Both the position numbers and the translations under genes were made by a program. A stretch of DNA of 64,000 nucleotides from NCBI GenBank assembly GCA_937980205.1, contig CALJKW010000016.1, forward strand, positions 330,060 to 394,059. Direction: 5' to 3'. Shown piece after piece: positions 57,425 to 64,000 of the stretch. How positions within the stretch are numbered: the first letter of the stretch is position 1; the number at the start of each line of letters is the position of its first letter. The stretch is from an uncultured Myxococcales bacterium. GTDB lineage: Bacteria; Myxococcota; Myxococcia; Myxococcales; Myxococcaceae. Below the pieces are notes generated by a model, which saw only the letters and a list, made by a program, of their open reading frames with translations, searched no databases and was not told the DNA's origin.

Positions 57425-58762
57425 TCAGCCGTACTTCTTCGCGATGCGCTCGCTCAGCACTTCGTCATCGAAGTTGAGCAGCATCTCCCAGAAGGCGCGG
57501 TAGTAGCCGGCGCCGGCGCGCTTTCGCACGCGCAGCCTGTAGCCGTACCAGACGTCTTCCCAGTTCGCGGGCGCGGCGAGAATCGCCCACAGCTCGCCCG
57601 GCGGCAGGGTGAGGACCTCGTCCTCGTCGCCCTGCAGGCCGGCCTCGAGCACCGGGGCCTGGCCCGGCACGAACGTGATGCGCCACGCGCCGGCGCCCTC
57701 TGCCTCGAAGCCGGCCTTCATGGCCAGCTGCGCGGTGCCCTCGCGCGTCTTGCCGATCAGCTCCGCGAAGTACTCGCGGAAGGCGGCGTCGAGGGTCTCC
57801 TTCGAGACGGGCTTTCCGGGAACGCGCGCGGCGGAGATGGCTCGCGAGACGCGGGCGGCCTCCTGCATCGCGTAGCGCTCGACGGACTTCGCGTCGTAGC
57901 CCCAGCCTTCGGTGAGGCCCTTGGCGATGGCGCCGGTGTCGGGGCTCCACTGATCTCCCGGCTCCATGCGCAGCAGGTGCGTGCCCGCCCTCATCGCGGG
58001 CTCCATCGCGGCCTTCAGCGCCTCGTCGGGCGTCGGCCGGTCGATGAAGTTCTTCCACAGCTCGCTCTGCTCGAGCAGCGCCCAGCTCGACGCGAAGGGC
58101 GCCGCCTCGGCCGGCTGCAGGCCCTCGATGCCCTCGACGAAGCGCTGAATCCCTTCTGCCTTCTTCTTCGCGCAGCGCTCGAGCATCGTCTCGCGCGTGC
58201 CGTCGAAGCCGGTCGGGTACGACGAGGCGCCGGCGAAGGGCAGGAACGCGAGGTCGATCTTCCCCAGCCGCTCGACGATCGACCGGTACGCGCCCGGCGA
58301 CAGCACGTTGTCGTTGCCGTGGTAGAGGCGGACGCCGTCGGCCTCGATCACGACCGAGGACACCTCCCAGCCGCGATCGTGCGGAACGAAGGTGAGCTTC
58401 ACGCCGGGAGCGATCTCGCGCGTCTCCCACGGCTGCAGCCAGTCGACCTTGCGAAGGTGAGACTTGTCGAGGCGCCGCTTCAGCGCGCCGGACGCGAACG
58501 GCATCGCGAGCACCGTCGAGTCGGCCGACAGCCGCTCGAGCGTGCGCGGGCCCGAGTGATCCGGGTGAATGTGGCTGAGGATGACGAAGTCGGGCCGCGG
58601 CAGCGTCGACGAGTCGGGGTAGGGCGGCGGCGGGTAGCGGAACCAGGCGCCGCCGAAGACCGGCTCGAAGAACCACGGGTCGACGAGCAGCGTGCGCCCC
58701 GGCGCGTCGTCGGATCCGGTGTTGATGAACAGCTGCGCGTGCCCGAGCCAGGTGACGAGCAT
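57425..58762 (-). CDS. metallo-beta-lactamase-fold hydrolase
   Basis: 445 residues from ATG 58762 (MLVTWLGHAQLFINTG), 7 bases after the upstream stop. Zinc motif SHIHPDHSG (HxHxDH), then VLAMPFASGALKRRL, KLTFVPHDRG and LYHGNDNVLSPGAY (metal ligands of the UlaG/CMAS-linked subfamily). The C-terminal 200 residues (RVSRAISAARVPGKPVSKET) form an extra domain. Substrate unknown. Confidence 0.85.
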   Translation of the reverse strand: MLVTWLGHAQLFINTGSDDAPGRTLLVDPWFFEPVFGGAWFRYPPPPYPDSSTLPRPDFVILSHIHPDHSGPRTLERLSADSTVLAMPFASGALKRRLDKSHLRKVDWLQPWETREIAPGVKLTFVPHDRGWEVSSVVIEADGVRLYHGNDNVLSPGAYRSIVERLGKIDLAFLPFAGASSYPTGFDGTRETMLERCAKKKAEGIQRFVEGIEGLQPAEAAPFASSWALLEQSELWKNFIDRPTPDEALKAAMEPAMRAGTHLLRMEPGDQWSPDTGAIAKGLTEGWGYDAKSVERYAMQEAARVSRAISAARVPGKPVSKETLDAAFREYFAELIGKTREGTAQLAMKAGFEAEGAGAWRITFVPGQAPVLEAGLQGDEDEVLTLPPGELWAILAAPANWEDVWYGYRLRVRKRAGAGYYRAFWEMLLNFDDEVLSERIAKKYG

Positions 58763-58769
58763 CGGGCCC

Positions 58770-61010
58770 TCAGCGCTTCTTCTTCTTCGCGGTCGCGTGG
58801 GCGGGCACACCGCCGGCGGGCGCGGTCTCTTCGGTGAGCACCGGGGGAGGCTCGGGCTCGACGAGGTACTTCCTCGCCCACGGAGTGAAGGTCCACCAGA
58901 TGCCGCCGACGGCGATCAGCGAGGCGATGCTCATCGCGAGCGATTGGTCGTCCTGCCAGCCGCTCATGCCCGTGATCGGCGTGAGCATGATGAAGATGCA
59001 GGTCGCGACGAGCGCGCACAGCCACATGCCGACCTCGCGTCTGAGCTCGTGCAGCAGCGCCAGCGCGACGAAGAACACGTAGTAGTAGTTCGTGAGCTCG
59101 GCGCCGAGCACGATGAAGCCGGCTCCGAGCGCGGACGAGGCCCACAGCAGGCCCTTCGTGCCGCGGACCGCGAAGAAGAGCAGCACCAGCCCCGCGAGCG
59201 CCGCGAGGATGAAGAAGGGCCGGGTCAGCTTGAAGATCTCGACGCGCTTGTCCTTCCACGGCTGCCAGGCGTCGAGCTGCTTGCTGTCGCGCATGTGCGC
59301 GCCGTTCGTCCACGGCAGCGAGCTGAAGATCGTCCGCATGCCCATGTGGTTCGTGAGCGGCGTGGCGGCGTGTTTGGCGGTGTTGGCGGCGAAGCGCTTC
59401 CAGGTCTCGACGCCGCCGAAGAACCAGAGCGAGGCTCCGCCGAGCGCGACGGTGGCGATGATGCCGCCGAGGGCGAAGCGCGCGATCGTGGGAGACAGCC
59501 AGCGGGGGCCGCGCGACAGCACGCGCGCCGAGATGACCTCGAGCGTGTGCAGCACGGCGACGAGCGCGATGGCCGCGACGAGCAGCAGCGCGGTCACGCG
59601 GCCGAGCTGTGGGTCGCGCGTGAACAGGTAGAGGACGAGCGCTGCGGGCCCGCCGACGATCACCGCGAACGTGCGCTGCGCCGCTGACCTCTGCGTCGTG
59701 TTCATCGACGCCCAGCGAACCCAGAAGTACTGCTTGGGCGACTCGGGCTCTTCGGCGAGCTCGTCGGTCGCGTCGCCCTTCATTTTGAGCTGCACGCGCG
59801 CGTAGTGGATCGCGGCGAGCACCGGTCCGGCGAGCAGCAGGCCGGGGAACAGGCGCAGGAGCGTGGCGTAGGCGAGGGCGACTCCGGCCATGAACGGCTT
59901 GCCGCGGCGCGCGAGGCAGACGACGGCGATCGTGTAGAAGAGCCAGTCGTGGCGCAGCAGAGCGCCGCCGGTCCAGTAGAAGAACCGGCTCGCCCAGTTC
60001 GTGCCGAGCATGATGAGCGCGACGGCGAAGACGCGCGGCCCGAACGCCCACCAGATCATCGCGGCCATCAGCGCGAGGTAGAGCGGGTCGAACAGATCGA
60101 CGAACGTGATCTGCTGCAGCGTCGCGGTGCCGGTGTTCGTGATGACGTAGCCGAGCAGCGTCCAGACGGGCGACGCGTTGTACCCGTGGTCGTGGTGGAT
60201 CTCTTCCCACCGCTTGTCGTTCACGCGCGCGCGGAAGAAGGCGATGTCCTTCTTGAACTCGCTCCAGCGCTCGGCCGAGAAGTGCGCCTTGCACTCCTGC
60301 GGGCGGAGGAGAACGGTCTCGCCGACCTTCTCCATGATGTTGGTGCGCAGGTTGGTGACGATGCGCTGCTCGCGCATCTTGGCGAGCTTCTCGGGCGGGA
60401 AGTCTTCCGAGTCCGCGATGATCGCGCACTCGTACATGCGGTCGTACCCGACCTCGGGGAAGTACTTCGCGCCGACGTAGTAGTGGTACGTGTCCCAGGT
60501 GTGGATGAAGTTGTCGAAGTGGAGATGGCCGAAGTTCGCGTAGCCGAACCCCGCTGACACGCCGATCGCCACGAGCAGCCGATCGCGCAGCAATTGGAAG
60601 TCGCGCCCGCGCCCCTGCGCGCTCAGCCAGTAGCCCCACGCGATGACCGCGAACGCGCCGCAGGCGAGCGTGAGCGTCACCGTGCTGGCAGTGTTGTCGT
60701 CCTTCACCCACGTCTTGCCGCTGATGGGGAAGAGCGCGACGAACAGCGTGAACGCGATGACGCCCAGCGGGCCGTAGGTCTCGAGCCCGAACGGCGTCGC
60801 GACGACCTTGCCGTTCTTGCGCGGCGCGAAGTGGAAGATGGCCGCGATGCCGATCAGCGCGCCCGCGACCCAGTACAGCCACACGTTGAACTCGGCGCGC
60901 TGGTTCACGCGCTGGGCGAGGATTGCGATGACGGCGCCGATGAGCGGCCAGAGCGGGAACTTGCGTTCAGGCTCCTGAGGCGTCGGCTTGCCTTTTTCGG
61001 CGGTTGCCAC
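58770..61010 (-). CDS. polytopic membrane protein, GT-C glycosyltransferase-like
   Basis: 746 residues with about 14 membrane helices. HTWDTYHYYVGAKYFPEVGY after the fourth helix is a possible GT-C-like acidic loop, and a large soluble loop follows (IIADSEDFPPEKLAKMREQR and the VGETVLLRPQ stretch). Cytosolic, Pro/Lys-rich termini. Possibly a lipid-linked sugar transferase. No close family recognised. Coupled to the MBL gene downstream. Confidence 0.65.
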   Translation of the reverse strand: MATAEKGKPTPQEPERKFPLWPLIGAVIAILAQRVNQRAEFNVWLYWVAGALIGIAAIFHFAPRKNGKVVATPFGLETYGPLGVIAFTLFVALFPISGKTWVKDDNTASTVTLTLACGAFAVIAWGYWLSAQGRGRDFQLLRDRLLVAIGVSAGFGYANFGHLHFDNFIHTWDTYHYYVGAKYFPEVGYDRMYECAIIADSEDFPPEKLAKMREQRIVTNLRTNIMEKVGETVLLRPQECKAHFSAERWSEFKKDIAFFRARVNDKRWEEIHHDHGYNASPVWTLLGYVITNTGTATLQQITFVDLFDPLYLALMAAMIWWAFGPRVFAVALIMLGTNWASRFFYWTGGALLRHDWLFYTIAVVCLARRGKPFMAGVALAYATLLRLFPGLLLAGPVLAAIHYARVQLKMKGDATDELAEEPESPKQYFWVRWASMNTTQRSAAQRTFAVIVGGPAALVLYLFTRDPQLGRVTALLLVAAIALVAVLHTLEVISARVLSRGPRWLSPTIARFALGGIIATVALGGASLWFFGGVETWKRFAANTAKHAATPLTNHMGMRTIFSSLPWTNGAHMRDSKQLDAWQPWKDKRVEIFKLTRPFFILAALAGLVLLFFAVRGTKGLLWASSALGAGFIVLGAELTNYYYVFFVALALLHELRREVGMWLCALVATCIFIMLTPITGMSGWQDDQSLAMSIASLIAVGGIWWTFTPWARKYLVEPEPPPVLTEETAPAGGVPAHATAKKKKR

Positions 61011-61165
61011 GGCGCCCCCCTATACACGGGAAGTGTGTGGGGGTGGGAGGCCTCGCGGCACAGATCACCGGAGCGTCGTCAGGCGCTTAGCGGGCTCTGC
61101 CCGGAAGGGTCTGCGCCGCGAGAGAGATGGTAGATCCTTCGTCCTCTTCACCCGTTAGGGGGCTC

Positions 61166-63565
61166 ATGCACTCGCTTCGCCTGCTGGTCGTGTCTGCGCT
61201 GATCGCCGCGCCCACCACCGTCCTCGCGCAGGGCATGCTGATGCCGACGGACACGTCGGTCGGTCCGCTCGGCGTGAAGTACCAGCACGTCTCCGTCGAG
61301 ATTCAGGACGGGACGGCAGTCACGAAGGTCGAGCAGACGTTCGTGAACTCGGCGCCGCGGCAGCTCGAGGCGCACTACGTCTTCCCGCTGCCGAAGGGCG
61401 CCGCGCTGCAGGACTTCTACCTGTGGATCAACGGCAAGAAGACGAAGGGCGAGGTGCTGGAGAAGAAGAAGGCGGCCGAGATCTACGAGGGCATCGTGCG
61501 CCGGCTGCAGGACCCCGGCCTGCTCGAGTACGTCGACAGCGACGTCTTCCGCGCGCGCGTGTTCCCGGTGCCGGCGAACGGCGAGCAGAAGATCGAGCTC
61601 ACGTTCAGCCAGGTGCTCGACTTTCAGAGCGGCATCTACCGGTACCACTACCCGCTGGGCGCGGCGTCGCGTGGCGCGCCGGCGCTGAAGGTGCGGCAGG
61701 ACTTCTCGTTCGCCGCGAAGCTGCAGTCGAAGGTGCCGATTCGCTCGGTGTACTCGCCGACGCACACGCTCGGCGTCTCGCGCAAGAACGAGAACGAAGC
61801 GGTCGCGGGCATGGAGGCCGGCAGCGGCTTCGACATCTCGAAGGACCTCGACCTCTATTACACGACGTCGGACAAGGCGATCGGGCTCAACGTGCTGAGC
61901 TACCGCGCGTCGAACGAAGAGCCGGGGTACTTCCTCGCGCTCGTCGCGCCGCGCACCGAGATCCCGAAGGACGAGATCATCGCGAAGCGCGTCACGTTCG
62001 TCGTCGACACCTCGGGTTCGATGATGGGCGACCGCATGAAGCTGGCGAAGGACTCGCTCAAGTACTGCGTGCAGCGCCTCAACCCGAAGGACGAGTTCAA
62101 CGTGGTGCGCTTCTCCACCGACGTCGAGGCGCTCTTCGAGAAGCCGCAAGCAGCGAACGGCGACATGGTGAAGAAGGCGCTGTCGTTCGTCGACTCGTTC
62201 GAGGCCATCGGCGGCACCGCGATCGACGAGGCGCTCACCCGCGGCCTCAAAGACGCCGAAGGGAAGGGCGACCGGCCGCACATGGTCATCTTCATCACCG
62301 ACGGCCACCCCACCGTCGGAGACACCGAGGAGGACGCGATCGCGAGCCACGCGAAGAAGGGCAACAAGGGCTCGCGCGTCTTCACGTTCGGCGTCGGCGA
62401 TGACCTGAACGCCCGGCTGCTCGATCGCGTCGCCGACGACGGCCAGGGCACCAGCGACTTCGTGCGCGACGGCAAGGAGTTCGAGATCAAGATCTCCGCG
62501 TTCATGGACAAGGTCGCGAACCCGGTGCTCTCGAACGTCGCGCTCGACCTGGGCGAGTTCGCGGCCTTCGACGTGTACCCGAAGAAGCTGCCCGACCTGT
62601 TCAAGGGCCAGCAGCTCGTCGTGATGGGCCGCTACCGCAAGCCGGGCGAGGCGAAGGTGATGCTCACCGGCTCGTTCAACGGCGGCAAGAAGTCGTTCGA
62701 GTACGGCGCCGCGATGTCGGGCGAGAACAAGGCGCACGACTTCATTCCGCGCCTGTGGGCGATCCGGAAGGTCGGCTACCTGCTCGAGGAGATCCGCCTG
62801 CGCGGCGAGCGCGCCGAGCTGCGTGAAGAGGTGACGATGCTCGGCAAGAAGTTCGGCATCGTGACGCCGTACACCTCGTACCTCGTCGTCGAGGATCAGC
62901 CGATCGCGAACATGCGCCCGATGGACGATCGCGTTCGCGGCGGCGAGCGTCCGCCTCCGCCGCCGACGTCGGTGGCTCCCGCGCCGTGGGCTGCGGCTCC
63001 GCGCGAGGAGGCCCAGCGGTTCGCTCCGGCGAAGAAGGAGAAGTCCGGCGAGGCGAAGGCCGCGTCGCCCCCGCTCGGCACCGGCGCCAGCAGGGCGATG
63101 GCCGAGCCGGAGATGGACTCGTCGGACTTCGCGGCGGCGTTCGGCTCCGGCGGGAAGGGCATCGGCTCCCTGGGCGGCCAGGGTGCGAAGGCCGACACCG
63201 GCTCGGCCCTCGGCAACGCGAGCGGCTCGGAGGGCATCGCGGTCTCCAAGGCGACCCGCGCGCTCAAGGACTACGACAAGGGCCCGGCGGCGACCGACCC
63301 GGTGCGCGTCGCGGGCGGCCGCACGTACATCTTCCGCGCCGGCGGGTGGATCGACTCCGAGGCGCTGGCGGGCACTCCGAAGACGCTCAAGGTGAAGTAC
63401 CTGTCGGAGGGGTACTTCGCGCTCCTGCGGCTCAAGCCGGACCTCAAGGCTGCGCTCGCGCTCGGCAACCGCGTCGTCGTGCTCATCGCGTCGGGCAAGA
63501 GCATCGTGATCGCTCCCAATGAGGGCGAGGAGAAGACCGAAAAGGTCGAGGCCTTCCTCAAGTAG
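61166..63565 (+). CDS. VIT and VWA domain surface protein
   Basis: 799 residues from ATG 61166 (GGGGG just upstream). Signal MHSLRLLVVSALIAAPTTVL. The VIT domain (about 30-160) shows HVSVEIQDGTAVTKVEQTFV and HYVFPLPKGAALQDFYLWIN. The VWA domain has MIDAS DTSGSMMG (Asp281), GGTAIDEALTRG and FITDGHPTVGD. A Pro/Ala-rich spacer (residues about 580-690) leads to a C-terminal beta-part (VRVAGGRTYIFRAGGWIDSE). Same layout as inter-alpha-trypsin-inhibitor-like proteins of bacteria. Confidence 0.9.
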   Translation: MHSLRLLVVSALIAAPTTVLAQGMLMPTDTSVGPLGVKYQHVSVEIQDGTAVTKVEQTFVNSAPRQLEAHYVFPLPKGAALQDFYLWINGKKTKGEVLEKKKAAEIYEGIVRRLQDPGLLEYVDSDVFRARVFPVPANGEQKIELTFSQVLDFQSGIYRYHYPLGAASRGAPALKVRQDFSFAAKLQSKVPIRSVYSPTHTLGVSRKNENEAVAGMEAGSGFDISKDLDLYYTTSDKAIGLNVLSYRASNEEPGYFLALVAPRTEIPKDEIIAKRVTFVVDTSGSMMGDRMKLAKDSLKYCVQRLNPKDEFNVVRFSTDVEALFEKPQAANGDMVKKALSFVDSFEAIGGTAIDEALTRGLKDAEGKGDRPHMVIFITDGHPTVGDTEEDAIASHAKKGNKGSRVFTFGVGDDLNARLLDRVADDGQGTSDFVRDGKEFEIKISAFMDKVANPVLSNVALDLGEFAAFDVYPKKLPDLFKGQQLVVMGRYRKPGEAKVMLTGSFNGGKKSFEYGAAMSGENKAHDFIPRLWAIRKVGYLLEEIRLRGERAELREEVTMLGKKFGIVTPYTSYLVVEDQPIANMRPMDDRVRGGERPPPPPTSVAPAPWAAAPREEAQRFAPAKKEKSGEAKAASPPLGTGASRAMAEPEMDSSDFAAAFGSGGKGIGSLGGQGAKADTGSALGNASGSEGIAVSKATRALKDYDKGPAATDPVRVAGGRTYIFRAGGWIDSEALAGTPKTLKVKYLSEGYFALLRLKPDLKAALALGNRVVVLIASGKSIVIAPNEGEEKTEKVEAFLK

Positions 63566-63631
63566 GGCCGTCTCGTGGGACCCGGCGGGCGCTGACCATC
63601 GCGTTGCGGTGACGGGTCGCCGCGGCGCAGA

Positions 63632-64000
63632 ATGCGCCCCGTGCGACGCATCTGGGTCATCGGGGCCGTGCTGCTCGCCGGAGCCTGTGACGGCCTCGTC
63701 GACTCGTTCGACGGCGGCGCCGGCGGCGGTGTCGCCGGCAGCGGTGGTGGCATTGCGAGCACGGGCGGAGGAGACGCGGGCGGCGGTGTCGCCGGCACGG
63801 GCGGAGGAGACGCGGGCGGCGGTGTCGCCGGCAGCGGTGGAGGAGTCGCCGGCACCGGCGGAGGAGTTGCCGGCACCGGCGGAGGAGTTGCCGGCACCGG
63901 CGGCGGTACGGCCGGAGGCGCCGCAGGCGGTACGGCGGGAGGCGCCGCAGGCGGTGCAGCAGGAGGCAGCGCAGGCGGTGCAGCAGGAGGCAGCGCAGGC
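63632..64000 (+). CDS. Gly/Ala-rich repeat lipoprotein (3' end missing)
   Basis: ATG 63632, signal VRRIWVIGAVLLAGACDGLV with a lipid Cys. From residue about 27 the sequence is GGG/AGG/TGG repeats (GGGVAGTGGG, GGTAGGAAGG). The frame runs off the window after 123 codons. DNA repeat units GGAGGAGTTGCCGGCACCGG (21 bp, with one more C) and GCAGGCGGTGCAGCAGGAGG make it slippage-prone. Likely surface-anchored by a flexible stalk; function unknown. Confidence 0.75.
   Translation, partial: MRPVRRIWVIGAVLLAGACDGLVDSFDGGAGGGVAGSGGGIASTGGGDAGGGVAGTGGGDAGGGVAGSGGGVAGTGGGVAGTGGGVAGTGGGTAGGAAGGTAGGAAGGAAGGSAGGAAGGSAG
63838..64000. repeat. tandem repeats inside the Gly-rich lipoprotein gene
   Basis: Near-perfect 21-bp units with core GGAGGAGTTGCCGGCACC, followed by a second family with GCAGGCGGTGCAGCAGGAGG spaced about 24 bp. 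Part of the coding sequence that continues past the window. Confidence 0.75.

Noticed and set aside
61015..61043. Imperfect inverted repeat CCCCCTATACAC / GTGTGTGGGGG between divergent genes
   Set aside because: Arms do not match exactly; I could not decide between hairpin and chance in a G/C-run region.

Overview
The window is high-GC DNA from a Gram-negative bacterium, very probably a member of the Myxococcota. The grounds are a MYXO-CTERM-type C-terminal sorting tail on the 853-residue lipoprotein at 4210-6771, FHA plus DUF4388 (PATAN-like) and GYF/AgmX-like proteins, many lipoproteins with low-complexity tails, a carotenoid (CruF-like) gene, a type IV pilus retraction ATPase and Cys-rich secreted repeat proteins. 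Genus and species cannot be read from the sequence. About 95% is coding. Many neighbouring genes are coupled by GTGA or ATGA stop/start overlaps.

Layout. 1-4160: a sulfur-trafficking operon with a ThiF/MoeB-TusA fusion (cut by the window edge), a CysO-like sulfur carrier with a 16-residue tail after Gly-Gly, a small protein carrying only the N-terminal helix of a ThiF enzyme plus a putative zinc site, a CysM-type cysteine synthase, a JAMM peptidase, a CysC-like kinase and LarE. 4210-12524: cell-envelope and housekeeping genes (dual-anchor lipoprotein, ribbon-helix-helix regulator with a palindrome on its start codon, MepA-like peptidase, truA, GYF/AgmX-like protein, clpX). 12543-19488: lipoproteins, tatD, a TPR-zincin protease, an RlmI-like methyltransferase, a frameshifted lipoprotein pseudogene and a DUF4124 protein.

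19332-25584 (minus strand): a DabA-DabB inorganic-carbon uptake operon with a second complex-I-like membrane subunit, and beside it a protein with 13 cysteines at strict three-residue spacing. 25622-34209: a UvrD/PcrA helicase, a SulP transporter, plsC, rplM-rpsI with a strong terminator, hisS with its own terminator, and pilT. 34223-34413: a roughly 190-bp palindromic MITE/REP-like element. 34429-45347: an acidic protein, recX, an Imm21-like immunity gene, bamD, a TPR/FHA/selD/toroid/amidase/rph/rdgB run, then rnhB and its coupled neighbours.

45381-54706 (minus): an M61 peptidase, a Cys-rich 10-repeat protein, an OmpA-like protein with calcium-repeat motifs, two minisatellite arrays and an ABC transporter of the iron(III)/aminoethylphosphonate class. 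54754-64000: a CruF-like carotenoid protein, a Fur-box-controlled bfd-bfr iron storage operon, an MBL-fold protein, a GT-C-like membrane protein, a VIT/VWA surface protein and a Gly-rich lipoprotein cut by the window end. No rRNA, tRNA, CRISPR array, transposase or phage gene was recognised.
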